Source of the DNA: Collimonas rhizosphaerae
Lineage (GTDB): Bacteria; Pseudomonadota; Gammaproteobacteria; Burkholderiales; Burkholderiaceae_D
Length of the DNA: 64,000 nucleotides
Direction of reading: 5' to 3'
Assembly: GCF_038896935.1 (NCBI RefSeq)
Contig: NZ_JBANDC010000005.1
Location: 62,001 to 126,000, forward strand
In this document: positions 46,528 through 54,768 of the stretch, piece by piece
Layout of the letters: the number at the start of each line of letters is the position of its first letter
Position numbering within the stretch: position 1 is the stretch's first letter
The notes under the pieces: generated by a model
What the model saw: the letters and a program-made list of their open reading frames with translations, nothing else
The model's database searches: none
Told to the model about the DNA's origin: nothing
Program-made: the position numbers and the translations under genes

Positions 46528-46611
46528 TCACCGTTATGGTGCACAGGAAAATGCAAGCACCGTTTTAGTGCCTGCATCTTGACGAGCCAGGGATTGGCAC
46601 CATAACGGTGC
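46528..46611. promoter_or_regulatory. Three NtrC-like binding boxes upstream of glnA
   Basis: Each box is a GCACC-type dyad with 5-bp spacer: CACC-GTTAT-GGTG (46529-46541), GCACC-GTTTT-AGTGC (46557-46571) and GCACC-ATAAC-GGTGC (46597-46611, perfect). They are centred about 129, 158 and 198 bp upstream of the predicted glnA start, matching the enhancer layout known at enterobacterial glnA. The rest of the 426-bp gap to the rhodanese gene shows no gene. Confidence 0.65.
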
Positions 46612-46664
46612 ACTCGGGATATTGAATAGCCACTTGTTTAAAAAACACTTTTTGGAGATACACC

Positions 46665-47129
46665 ATGCCCACTACCGACGAACTCCTGGCCACCGCCCGC
46701 CAACGTGGCCAGAATGACCACCTGCCCTATGCCGGCGCCGTCACCCCGAGCGAGGCGTTTGCCTTGCTGCAGGCGGAAGTCGCCGCGATCCTGGTGGATG
46801 TCCGCACCAATGCCGAACGCGACTGGGTCGGCCGGGTTTCGATCCGCGATCCGCAGCATGCGGCGGTGCAATGGTCGCAATACCCCGGCGGCGTGCAAAA
46901 TCCCGATTTCCTGGCGCAGCTCGCGCAGATCGCTGAAAAAGGAACGCCGCTGCTGTTCCTGTGCCGCTCCGGCGTACGTTCGCAGCACGCGGCCAAGCTG
47001 GCGACCGAAAACGGCTACAGCAACTGTTTCAATATCCTGGAAGGCTTCGAAGGGGACAAGGACAACAATGGCCACCGCAAGAACATCAACGGCTGGTGCA
47101 AGGCCGGTTTGCCTTGGCTGGGAGCTTGA
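46665..47129 (+). CDS. Rhodanese-like domain protein
   Basis: A 154-residue single rhodanese domain. The active-site loop is LFLCRSGVRS with Cys100; ILVDVRTNAERDWVG is the conserved first motif. GGAGA lies before the ATG at 46665. The family carries persulfide sulfur or transfers it to cyanide and other acceptors. No signal peptide. It is divergent from glnA. Confidence 0.85.
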   Translation: MPTTDELLATARQRGQNDHLPYAGAVTPSEAFALLQAEVAAILVDVRTNAERDWVGRVSIRDPQHAAVQWSQYPGGVQNPDFLAQLAQIAEKGTPLLFLCRSGVRSQHAAKLATENGYSNCFNILEGFEGDKDNNGHRKNINGWCKAGLPWLGA

Positions 47130-47168
47130 GGGAATTGCCCGGCAGGCTGGCGCGCCTGGGCGCCGGAT

Positions 47169-47663
47169 TCAGTTGGCCTGGTAGGCGAGTATCCGGTTCT
47201 CGTATTTCTGGTCTTCGAATTCGTGCCAGGCAGTGCCGATATCGGTGAAACCGTAGGCGCGGTAAAAACCCAGTGCCTGTACATTGCCAGCCCAGGCGGT
47301 AAGCCAGAGCCGGTCGCCGGCGCTGCCGCGGGCATGGTCCAGCAGCGCGCGGCCGATGCCGCGGCCATGGAAGTGCTCCTGCACGTATAGCGTGTCGACC
47401 TCGACCCCGCCGTAGTTTTTTTCCGCGCAAGGCGAGTCCAGGCCGAGCAGGATATAGCCCCGCAGGTTTTCGCCATCCACTTCGACGAACAGCCGGCAAT
47501 CGGGATCAGCGATGATCTCGCGAAAATACTCTGGCGTGAAAGTCGACAGCACCTCGCGCGCCAGGTCATCGCTGACGCCTTCGGTGGCATAGGCATGCAG
47601 CCAGACCTGGATCGACAGCGCGGTCAGGCTCATGCCGTCGGCTTGCACCGCGCTGCGGATCAT
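47169..47663 (-). CDS. GNAT N-acetyltransferase
   Basis: A 164-residue acetyltransferase. CoA-binding motif A is VDTLYVQEHFHGRGIGRALLDHA, followed by ALGFYRAYGFTDIG (motif B). Its start overlaps the OCD-family gene stop (ATGA, 47660-47663), so it is the third gene of the hydroxyproline unit. Its substrate is unknown. Confidence 0.8.
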   Translation of the reverse strand: MIRSAVQADGMSLTALSIQVWLHAYATEGVSDDLAREVLSTFTPEYFREIIADPDCRLFVEVDGENLRGYILLGLDSPCAEKNYGGVEVDTLYVQEHFHGRGIGRALLDHARGSAGDRLWLTAWAGNVQALGFYRAYGFTDIGTAWHEFEDQKYENRILAYQAN

Positions 47664-48598
47664 GTCGCCTGTTCCGTGCGCGCCAGCGATGCGATCGCCA
47701 CGCGCGCAGCCGCCAGGTCCCAGGCGGCCTGGCCGACGGTCTTATATACCGGCAAGACGGCCTGCTGGACAAAGCCGTGCGCCAGCACATCGGGCAGTTC
47801 GCGCACCTTGCTCCAGTCGACCTGCGCCTGCAGCAGATCGCCGGCTTCATGCCTGGCGCCGGCCAGGCAGTCGACCACCACGGTGCGGCTGTGCAGCAGC
47901 TCGGGCGGGAACTCGACCATGTCCGGTTTGAAGGCGCCGACGCCGATCGCCAGCGTGGTTGCCGCGACATGGGCCGGGATCACCGCGGTACGCGAGGTGG
48001 TCAAGGCAATCAAGACATCGGTGTGCGGTAAATCGGTGGCTAGCGTGGCGGCGGCCAGGGCCTTGACCGCAATCTGCGGATGGCGCAGCTGCAAGGCGTC
48101 GCAAAACGCCTGGGTCTTCTGCAGGTCGCGCGCGGCGACCCAGAATTGATTGACGCCGAAATACTCGACCAAGCCGTCGGCGTGGGCGATAGCCTGCACT
48201 CCGGTGCCGATCAGCAATGCGGACTTCGGCCTGGACGGCAGCAGCGCCTCGATGCCGAGCAGGCTTACCGCCGCAGTCCGGCGCGCGGTAACGGTAGGCC
48301 CGTGCAACAGCGCCAGCCGGCGGCCGCTGGCGGCGTCGAACACCACCACTTCGCCCTGGATCGCCGGCAACTGGAATTGCGCATTGTTGGCGTGCACGGT
48401 GATCAGCTTGGTCATGCCGATGTCAGCGGCGATAGCCGGCATGCACAGCAGCACGCTGGCCTTGTCGATTTCCACCACCATGCGTTCGGGTGCGTTGATC
48501 TCGCCTTCGCGCAATTGGCGCGCGACCTTTACCAGCGCCGGCACCAGTTCGGCATAGGGCAAGGCGGCGGCGGTGCTGTCAGCGTCGAGGATTTTCAT
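47660..48598 (-). CDS. Ornithine cyclodeaminase-family delta-1-pyrroline-2-carboxylate reductase (inferred)
   Basis: A 312-residue OCD/mu-crystallin protein: substrate Arg/Lys region (NAPERMVVEIDKASVLLCMPA), then a Rossmann NAD(P) site with LLIGTGVQAIAHADGL and VLIALTTSRTAVIP. True ornithine cyclodeaminases, ketimine reductases and pyrroline-2-carboxylate reductases share this fold. Because the gene follows a trans-3-hydroxyproline dehydratase by 21 bp, reduction of pyrroline-2-carboxylate to L-proline is the most likely role. Confidence 0.75.
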   Translation of the reverse strand: MKILDADSTAAALPYAELVPALVKVARQLREGEINAPERMVVEIDKASVLLCMPAIAADIGMTKLITVHANNAQFQLPAIQGEVVVFDAASGRRLALLHGPTVTARRTAAVSLLGIEALLPSRPKSALLIGTGVQAIAHADGLVEYFGVNQFWVAARDLQKTQAFCDALQLRHPQIAVKALAAATLATDLPHTDVLIALTTSRTAVIPAHVAATTLAIGVGAFKPDMVEFPPELLHSRTVVVDCLAGARHEAGDLLQAQVDWSKVRELPDVLAHGFVQQAVLPVYKTVGQAAWDLAAARVAIASLARTEQAT

Positions 48599-48619
48599 AA
48601 GTCAGGCCGTCCAAATTAA

Positions 48620-49630
48620 TCAGCGCAAGAAGAAACCTTGCGGAAACGGATCGCTGTCTTCCAGCACCCACTGGTTGAAACCCATGATGTGCGCATCGCC
48701 GGTGACTTCGGTAAGCGCCGCATCGAACTCGCCGACCTTGGTGGCGCCGGTCACGCGCACCCGGAAACAGCTGCCGACGATGCTCTCATTCACCAGCACC
48801 TGGTTCAGCGCCAGTTTCTGGCGCAGGAACAGCTGGGCGGCACGGCCGGAAGTGCCGGTGCCGGTCGGCGAACGGTCCACTTCGCGGTCGGCGAAGATGC
48901 AGACATTGGCCTGGTCGGCGCCGGCGCCGTTCGGCGCACCGTCGATGATGGTGCCGTACAGGGTATCCAGGCCGGGCTCCAGCGGATGCCGGATCGCCAC
49001 CTGGTCCTTGACCGCCTGCTTGGTTTCCGCGCCCAGCTGTATCAGGCCGCGCACCTGCTCCGGCTTGATCTTGACGCCAGCCTGGTCGGCATTCATGTAG
49101 TAATAAAAGGCGCCGCCGAACACGATGTCGCCCGTCACCTTGCCGAAACTCGGCGTCTCGACTTCGACATCGCGCCGGTAGATGAACGCCGGCACATTGC
49201 GGAAGGTGACGGCGCCGGCGCGCTGGCCGTCCCACTCGACCTGGGCTTCGATAAAACCGGCCGGCGTGTCGAAGCCGATGCGCGTCAGCGGCACGGTGCG
49301 TTCTACATGGTTGAGCTCCACCAGCACCTTGCCGAGCGCGATGATGCCGTGGCCGCACATGTCGCTGTAACCTTCGTTATGGATGAAGATCACGCCGAAA
49401 TCGGCGGCCGGCGTAACCGGCGGCAACAGGTAGGCGCCGTACATGTCGGCATGGCCGCGCGGCTCGTTCATCAGGAACTGGCGCACATCGTCGCGCTGCG
49501 CCTTGAGCCAGCTGCGGCGCTCGAGGATGGTCTTGCCCGGCACCGGCGGCAGGCCGGAAATGACGATGCGCAGCGGTTCGCCGCCGGTGTGCGCATCGAC
49601 CGTGTGGATGGTTCGTGTGTAACTTAGCAT
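48620..49630 (-). CDS. Trans-3-hydroxy-L-proline dehydratase (proline racemase family)
   Basis: A 336-residue proline-racemase-fold protein. The first catalytic residue, Cys92 in YSDMCGHG, is present, but the second position has Thr256 in DRSPTGTGT where racemases and 4-hydroxyproline epimerases have Cys. Cys/Thr is the known signature of trans-3-hydroxy-L-proline dehydratases, which release water to give pyrroline-2-carboxylate. The OCD-family gene immediately downstream fits the next step. I therefore prefer this call to hydroxyproline epimerase. Confidence 0.82.
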   Translation of the reverse strand: MLSYTRTIHTVDAHTGGEPLRIVISGLPPVPGKTILERRSWLKAQRDDVRQFLMNEPRGHADMYGAYLLPPVTPAADFGVIFIHNEGYSDMCGHGIIALGKVLVELNHVERTVPLTRIGFDTPAGFIEAQVEWDGQRAGAVTFRNVPAFIYRRDVEVETPSFGKVTGDIVFGGAFYYYMNADQAGVKIKPEQVRGLIQLGAETKQAVKDQVAIRHPLEPGLDTLYGTIIDGAPNGAGADQANVCIFADREVDRSPTGTGTSGRAAQLFLRQKLALNQVLVNESIVGSCFRVRVTGATKVGEFDAALTEVTGDAHIMGFNQWVLEDSDPFPQGFFLR

Positions 49631-49730
49631 GGGAATCTTGTATGAGAGAGCCGAGAAGGTTCGCGCTGCATCTTGATGCAGGCGGAAAGCGCGCAGCGCC
49701 TCCCGCCTTGCCTTACTTTTTGCGACACGC

Positions 49731-49749
49731 CTGGCAGCGGGGCTGCCAG
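49731..49749 (-). repeat. Hairpin downstream of the LivJ-like gene
   Basis: CTGGCAGC (49731-49738) and GCTGCCAG (49742-49749) form a perfect 8-bp stem with a 3-nt loop, 21 bp past the stop at 49770 on the minus strand. There is no T-run after it, so it is only a possible terminator. Confidence 0.4.
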
Positions 49750-49769
49750 GGCTGCTGCCCGCTAGCTGC

Positions 49770-50897
49770 TTAGTAGCTGGTGAGCGCTTCCGGCACGCCG
49801 CCCTTGAAGCGGAACACGGTTACCGGCGATTGCTTCAGGTCGTGGTTGGCGTCGAATTCATAAGCACCGGCGACACCCTTGTAGTGGATCTTTTCCAGCG
49901 CCGAGACGTATTGCTTAGGCTCGACCGAATTGGCGTCCTTCATCGCCTGCGCGATCACCATCATGCCGTCGTAGAACGAAGCAGCGTAGGTTTCCGCAGG
50001 ACGGTTGTAACGCTTCTGGTAGTCGGCTGCAAAGGTTTTGCCCGAAGCCAGCTTGTCCAGCATGGCGCCGCCCTGGGTGCAATACACCTGGTCGGTAATC
50101 GCGTCGCCGCCGAGGCGGCCCATTTCAGGCGCGCAGATGCCGTCGCCGCCAAGGAACTTGGCGCTCACGCCCAGCTGCTTCATCTGGCGCATCATCGGGC
50201 CGCCCTGCGGCGAGTAGCCGCCGTAGAAAATCGCGTCCGGCTTCTTCGATTTGATGGAGGTCAGGATGGCGGTGAAATCGGTTGCCTTGTCATTGGTGAA
50301 GTCATTGCCGAGCACCTTGATGCCGTTGGCCTTGGCGACTTTCGAAAACTCTTCCGCCAGGCCCTGGCCGTAGGCGGTGCGGTCGTCGATGATCGCGACT
50401 GTCTTGACCTTCAGTTCCTTGGCTGCATACAGCGCCATCTTGCCGCCCAGCTGGCTGTCGCTGGCCGCTACCCGGAATACCGAGTGGAAGCCTTGCAAAG
50501 TCACCTTCGGATTGGAAGCCACGGTGCCCATCACGATGCCGGCGTCGTTATAGACGCGCGAAGCAGGAATGGTGACGCCCGAATTGTAAGGGCCGACCAC
50601 TGCCTTGACACCCATGTCGACCAGCTTTTGCGCTACACCCACACCGGCGCGCGGATCGGCCTGGTCGTCTTCCATCTGTGCTTCGAACTTGATTTTCTTG
50701 CCGCCGATGACCATGCCCTGGGCATTGAGCTTGTCGATCGCCATGGCCAGGCCGCCCTGGTTGTCGCGGCCGGCAGATGCCTGGGGGCCGGTCAGCGGAC
50801 CGCTGAAACCGATCTTTACTACTTGTGTCTCCTGCGCCATAGCGAGCGCTGGGAATGCAGCCAACATAACCATCATCAGTTTGGTCCGTGCGTACAT
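49770..50897 (-). CDS. Branched-chain amino acid-type ABC substrate-binding protein
   Basis: A 375-residue periplasmic binding protein of the LivJ/LivK class. The signal peptide ends after AMA (residue 21), and the mature start VVKIGFSGPLTGPQASAGRDNQ is typical. Ligand-site landmarks are VVGPYNSGVTIPASRVY and IDDRTAYGQGLAEEF. No permease or ATPase genes accompany it, so it is an orphan that must use a transporter encoded elsewhere. The gene lies upstream of the hydroxyproline genes on the same strand; amino or imino acid uptake is plausible. Confidence 0.85.
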   Translation of the reverse strand: MYARTKLMMVMLAAFPALAMAQETQVVKIGFSGPLTGPQASAGRDNQGGLAMAIDKLNAQGMVIGGKKIKFEAQMEDDQADPRAGVGVAQKLVDMGVKAVVGPYNSGVTIPASRVYNDAGIVMGTVASNPKVTLQGFHSVFRVAASDSQLGGKMALYAAKELKVKTVAIIDDRTAYGQGLAEEFSKVAKANGIKVLGNDFTNDKATDFTAILTSIKSKKPDAIFYGGYSPQGGPMMRQMKQLGVSAKFLGGDGICAPEMGRLGGDAITDQVYCTQGGAMLDKLASGKTFAADYQKRYNRPAETYAASFYDGMMVIAQAMKDANSVEPKQYVSALEKIHYKGVAGAYEFDANHDLKQSPVTVFRFKGGVPEALTSY

Positions 50898-51158
50898 GGC
50901 GAATCCTTTCGTCTGTCTTTAATAATAGTGTTTTTTTAATATCGGCACCCATCGTCAGGCGTGGGACACCGGGGACGTCTCTTGCAGATCGAATCCTAGC
51001 AGGGACGCCGCCACATTAAATTCTTTTATGCGGCAGCTTCTCCGTAGATTCGATGGCAAAATGACTTGATCCTGCAGGGATTTTAGTTGCTATCGGGCGG
51101 CGAGGGAAACAAATTGGCGGTGCCTGGCAGAGACAGCAGAAAGGGTGCTGAGGCGCGG

Positions 51159-51974
51159 CTAGTGGCAATCCGGGACATTCTGGTCCAGGTAGACTTCGAA
51201 TGCGACATTGCTGACCCATTTTTTCCGGTTGCCGGCCCAGTAGCCGTTGTCCCATGCGCTGGCTGCCTGCTGCAGGTAATCGCCCAGGCCGGTATCCGCC
51301 GGCCTCACCGCAATAGTCAGCGTGGCCGGGCTGGCGTCCAGCGGCAGGCTGGCTGAAAACTTCTTCCATTCGGGCAAATCCAGCATGCCCGTCAAGACCG
51401 CATCGTCATGCACGGCGGCGTCGCAGGCGCCGGTCCTGAGCGCCAGCAATGCATCGGCCGGAGCTTTGTATATTTTTTCCACGGCGCCATAGCGGGCCGC
51501 CATGCTGCCGATATAAGCGCCGCCTTGCGCCAGGCAGACGCTGCGTCCGCGCAGCTGCGCCGGACGCCTGATGCCGGTATCGTTGCGCATGATCAGCTTG
51601 GGACGCGCCTGGTAAGCCGTCGGCAGCAGCCTTGCGCTCGCACGCAGCGCGTCGGCATCGGCCGGCTTCAGGTTCAGCAGCAGCAGGTCTGCCTTGCCTC
51701 GCGCCAGCAACTGCAGCCGGTCCTGCGCCGTCACTTTTATCGTGACCAGCCTGACCCCGAGGCGTTGCGCCAGGTCGGCGGCGACAGTCGTGTCGAAACT
51801 TTCCGCAGTCCGGTATTTTGCGCCGGCGACATGCGCCGGAGCGACGTAGCTGACGCCGACCACCAGCTGGCCGCGCTGCTGAATCTGCTGCACGCTGGCC
51901 GCCGCGGCGCCGAGCGGCAGCGCGCAGGCCGGCAGCAACAGCAAAAACCGGAGGAGGAAATGCGGCGGCTTCAT
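51159..51974 (-). CDS. Family-3 type ABC solute-binding protein
   Basis: A 271-residue exported protein: signal peptide (cut near AAAA, residue 26), then QIQQRGQLVVGVSYVAPAHV and LAQRLGVRLVTIKV as in SBP family 3 (polar amino acid binding). Two cysteines are in LRTGACDAAVHDD and NVPDC. It is the last gene of a transporter operon whose permease and ATPase belong to the nitrate/sulfonate class, so it is a second binding protein of another family. Confidence 0.72.
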   Translation of the reverse strand: MKPPHFLLRFLLLLPACALPLGAAAASVQQIQQRGQLVVGVSYVAPAHVAGAKYRTAESFDTTVAADLAQRLGVRLVTIKVTAQDRLQLLARGKADLLLLNLKPADADALRASARLLPTAYQARPKLIMRNDTGIRRPAQLRGRSVCLAQGGAYIGSMAARYGAVEKIYKAPADALLALRTGACDAAVHDDAVLTGMLDLPEWKKFSASLPLDASPATLTIAVRPADTGLGDYLQQAASAWDNGYWAGNRKKWVSNVAFEVYLDQNVPDCH

Positions 51975-51983
51975 GGTGTCGGA

Positions 51984-52757
51984 TCAGACGTACTGGTAGC
52001 GCAGCACCCGGTGCTTCAGGTTTTCCAGGATGAACTGGTCGATCAGGGCCGCCAGGATTGCAATGGCGAGGATGTTGGTCATCACGCCGACCATGTCGGC
52101 GGTTTCCCCGGCGTAAGCCAGGGTCCGTCCCAGTCCCTTGCCGAAGCCGATCAGCATTTCCGCCGAAATCAGCGCGCGCCAGGCATTGCCGAACGCCAGC
52201 TGGGCGCCGGTTATCAGCTCCGGCATGACGGCGGGCAGGTACACGCGTTTCAGCATGTCCCAGCGCGTGGCGCCCATCACCCGCGCCGCCGAAACATGCA
52301 CCTGCTGTACGCTTTCCGTCGCATTCATGACGCTCAGCGCGGCCGGAAAAAAAGCCGCCATCGCCACCACCACCATGATCGGCATGTTGCCGAAGCCCAT
52401 CAGGATCAGGAACAAGGGCACCCAGGCGATCGACGGGATCGATTGCAGGATGATGATGGCCGACTTCAGCACTTCGCGGAAGAAAAACAGGACCGCGCCG
52501 ACCAGGCCGAAACCGATGCCGAACAGCATCGCCGCCGCATAACCGCCGCCGAGCCGGGTCAGGCTGCCCCACAGGGCGGTACGGAATTCCGGCGTCAGCG
52601 CTTCATGCCACAAACGCCCCAGCACCGGCAGCACGCCCGGCATCAGGAAGTCGGGCAAGGACCAGGCGGCAACCTGCCACAACAGGAAAATCAACAGGAT
52701 GGCCAGCAGCATGGCAAGTTTTTTGCGATAACCGACCAGCCGGCTTTGAGTGCTCAT
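51984..52757 (-). CDS. ABC transporter permease, sulfonate/nitrate (SsuC/TauC) type
   Basis: A 257-residue inner-membrane protein with about six helices. The coupling-loop EAA motif appears in SAARVMGATRWDMLKRVYLPAVMPELITG, and IPSIAWVPLFLILMGFG is characteristic of the SsuC/TauC/NrtB group. It works with the ATPase and binding protein encoded just upstream. Confidence 0.85.
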   Translation of the reverse strand: MSTQSRLVGYRKKLAMLLAILLIFLLWQVAAWSLPDFLMPGVLPVLGRLWHEALTPEFRTALWGSLTRLGGGYAAAMLFGIGFGLVGAVLFFFREVLKSAIIILQSIPSIAWVPLFLILMGFGNMPIMVVVAMAAFFPAALSVMNATESVQQVHVSAARVMGATRWDMLKRVYLPAVMPELITGAQLAFGNAWRALISAEMLIGFGKGLGRTLAYAGETADMVGVMTNILAIAILAALIDQFILENLKHRVLRYQYV

Positions 52758-52818
52758 GGATAAGGGAAAAATAAGTCAAAAAAATTCTTGTGCATTGAAA
52801 AAAACAGCTGCCGGACGA

Positions 52819-53826
52819 TCAGAGCTTGCGCTCCTTTTGCCAGTCGAGATCGATGATGGCGTTGACGTTGAACGGCTTGCCGTCGCGCGTCTTGAGCGAA
52901 CCCTGGTCTTGCAGGATATTGGCCAGTTCCTGCATGCGCGCCAGTTCCTTGGCGGTCAGCACGGCGCTGAAGGTCTGGCTCTTGATGGCGTCGCGGATCA
53001 CGGTTTCACGCGGCAGGTCGCCCTGCTTCAGGGTCTTCAGGGTGGGCTCGGCGATGAAATAGCCGGCGACCAGCTTCGACGCCGCGGCCGGATCCTTTTG
53101 CAAGAGTTCGATGGCTTCACGCTGCGCATCCAGCGATTTCCAGACCGCGTCGCGGCGCTTCGCCAGCGTTTCACCGGAAGTGATCACCACCATGCAGGGG
53201 AAGGGCCAGACTTCGCCGACTTCATAAATCTGCTTCACCGGCGCCACCAGCTTGGCGATGCTGGCTTGCGGTTCGAACAGGAAAGCGGCGTCGACCCGCT
53301 TGCCTGCCAGCGATTGCACCGCCACCTGCGGGCTGACGCCGAGGATGTTGACGTCGTCGGCCTTGAGGCCGGCGTTCTTGAGCGTCACGCCTTTGAGCAC
53401 GGTGTCGGCGGTGCTGCCCTCGGCCTGCGACGCCAGGGTGCGCCCCTTCAATCCAGCCACGTCCTTGATGCCGCTATCCTCGCGCACGACTATCGCGTGA
53501 TAGCCATGCTGGGCGCCGGCCACCACCTTGAGGTCGGCGCCTTTGGAAGCCCAGGCCGCGGCATTGGTGAAACCCAGCACGCCGCTGTCGAGCTGGCCGC
53601 CGACGATGGCCTTGATCAGGTCGGTGCCCGACTTGAACTCGACCAGTTCGACCTCCAGCCCGTGTTTCTTGTAGAAACCGCCTTCAAAAGCAGCGATCGC
53701 CTGCGCATCGTCCATGACCCGCAGGTAACCGATCTTGAATTTCTCGGCGGCGCCGGCGTGTCCCGCCAACGTCAGCAGAAGCGCCGGCAGGATGAACAGC
53801 CGTTTTAGTTTGATGTTAAATATCAT
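52819..53826 (-). CDS. ABC substrate-binding protein, NMT1/SsuA/TauA type
   Basis: A 335-residue exported protein. The signal peptide ends after GHAGA (residue 26). The mature start KFKIGYLRVMDDAQAIAAFEGGFYKKHGLEVELVEF is the NMT1/SsuA pattern, with GVLGFTNAAAWASKGADLKVV and GRTLASQAEGSTADTVL lining the ligand cleft. Substrates in this group include taurine, sulfonates, nitrate and pyrimidines; none can be picked here. It overlaps the ATPase stop by 4 bp (ATGA). Confidence 0.85.
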   Translation of the reverse strand: MIFNIKLKRLFILPALLLTLAGHAGAAEKFKIGYLRVMDDAQAIAAFEGGFYKKHGLEVELVEFKSGTDLIKAIVGGQLDSGVLGFTNAAAWASKGADLKVVAGAQHGYHAIVVREDSGIKDVAGLKGRTLASQAEGSTADTVLKGVTLKNAGLKADDVNILGVSPQVAVQSLAGKRVDAAFLFEPQASIAKLVAPVKQIYEVGEVWPFPCMVVITSGETLAKRRDAVWKSLDAQREAIELLQKDPAAASKLVAGYFIAEPTLKTLKQGDLPRETVIRDAIKSQTFSAVLTAKELARMQELANILQDQGSLKTRDGKPFNVNAIIDLDWQKERKL

Positions 53827-54596
53827 GCGGCGATTCCCTCAAGTTTTTTTGCGAATGCGTCCTGCTCTGCGTGGATCCCGAGCAGGCAGAGAATCTCCCG
53901 CCGGATGGCGGCAAATTCGGACAGGTCGTGGGTTTTCTCGTGGTGGTTCAGGTTGAATTCGCGCAGCACCTTGGCCGGGCGCGGGCTGAACACCAGGATG
54001 CGGTCGGCCAGGAACAGGGCTTCGTCGACATCGTGCGTCACCAGCAGCACGGTCGGACGTTCTTCCCGGATCAGCTGGCGCAGGGAGTCCTGCAAGGTCA
54101 TGCGGGTCAGCGCGTCGAGCGCGCCAAACGGCTCGTCCAGCAGCAGCACCTTGGGTTTGGTGATGAAGGCGCGCGCCAGCGCTGCGCGCTGCCGCATGCC
54201 GCCCGAGACCTGGTGCGGATAATAAGCTTCGAAACCTTGCAGGCTGACTTTGGACAGCCAGTCGCGCGCCTGCCGGCGGGCATCGGCCTTGCCGGCTTTT
54301 TGCAGCTCCAGCGCCAGCGCCACATTCGCTTCCAGCGTCAGCCATGGATACAGCGCGTTTTCCTGGAACATCAGCATGCGTTCGGGATGCGGACCCTTGA
54401 TCGCCTGGCCGTCCGCCAGCAGTACGCCGCTGGTCGGTGCGCCGAGGCCCGCGGCCAGGTGCAGCAGGGTCGACTTGCCGCAGCCGGAAGGACCGACCAG
54501 GGCAACCAGTTCGCCTTCTTTGATTTCACGACTGAAATCGGCGATTACAGGCAAGCCGGAGAACTGCTTGCTGATGTGCTGGAAAGATAACTTCAT
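53823..54596 (-). CDS. ABC transporter ATPase, sulfonate/nitrate (SsuB/TauB) type
   Basis: A 257-residue ATPase from the ATG at 54596 (MKLSFQHISKQF); an ATG at 54623 adds nine residues. Walker A is GPSGCGKST, the Q-loop is MFQENALYPWLT, the signature is VSGGMRQRAALARAF and Walker B is VLLLDEPFGALD. The last 30 residues extend past the normal core. It is the first gene of the four-gene operon. Confidence 0.88.
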   Translation of the reverse strand: MKLSFQHISKQFSGLPVIADFSREIKEGELVALVGPSGCGKSTLLHLAAGLGAPTSGVLLADGQAIKGPHPERMLMFQENALYPWLTLEANVALALELQKAGKADARRQARDWLSKVSLQGFEAYYPHQVSGGMRQRAALARAFITKPKVLLLDEPFGALDALTRMTLQDSLRQLIREERPTVLLVTHDVDEALFLADRILVFSPRPAKVLREFNLNHHEKTHDLSEFAAIRREILCLLGIHAEQDAFAKKLEGIAA

Positions 54597-54623
54597 GGGG
54601 AGATGGCGGCCTATGCGTTGCAT

Positions 54624-54768
54624 TACAACGCCGGGCCTAAGTCGGCAAGCGTATATAAAGTGGATTTTTTATTTGCTTTTCACTTTATCGGTCAACTTTC
54701 CGCCTTACAACAACTTATAACTTCTATGCTTATGCAAATAACAAATATAGAAGCTTGCCATGCAACGA
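54624..54768 (-). promoter_or_regulatory. AT-rich promoter region of the ABC operon
   Basis: 145 bp unusually rich in A+T. CTTCTAT (54721-54727) and ATAGAAG (54747-54753) form an inverted repeat 20 bp apart. Several partial -10-like elements are seen on the minus strand but no clear consensus pair. An AT-rich operator would fit control by a CysB/Cbl-like LysR protein if the substrate is a sulfonate. Confidence 0.35.

Noticed and set aside
48620..49630. Call as 4-hydroxyproline epimerase or proline racemase
   Set aside because: The second catalytic Cys is replaced by Thr256, which fits the dehydratase instead.
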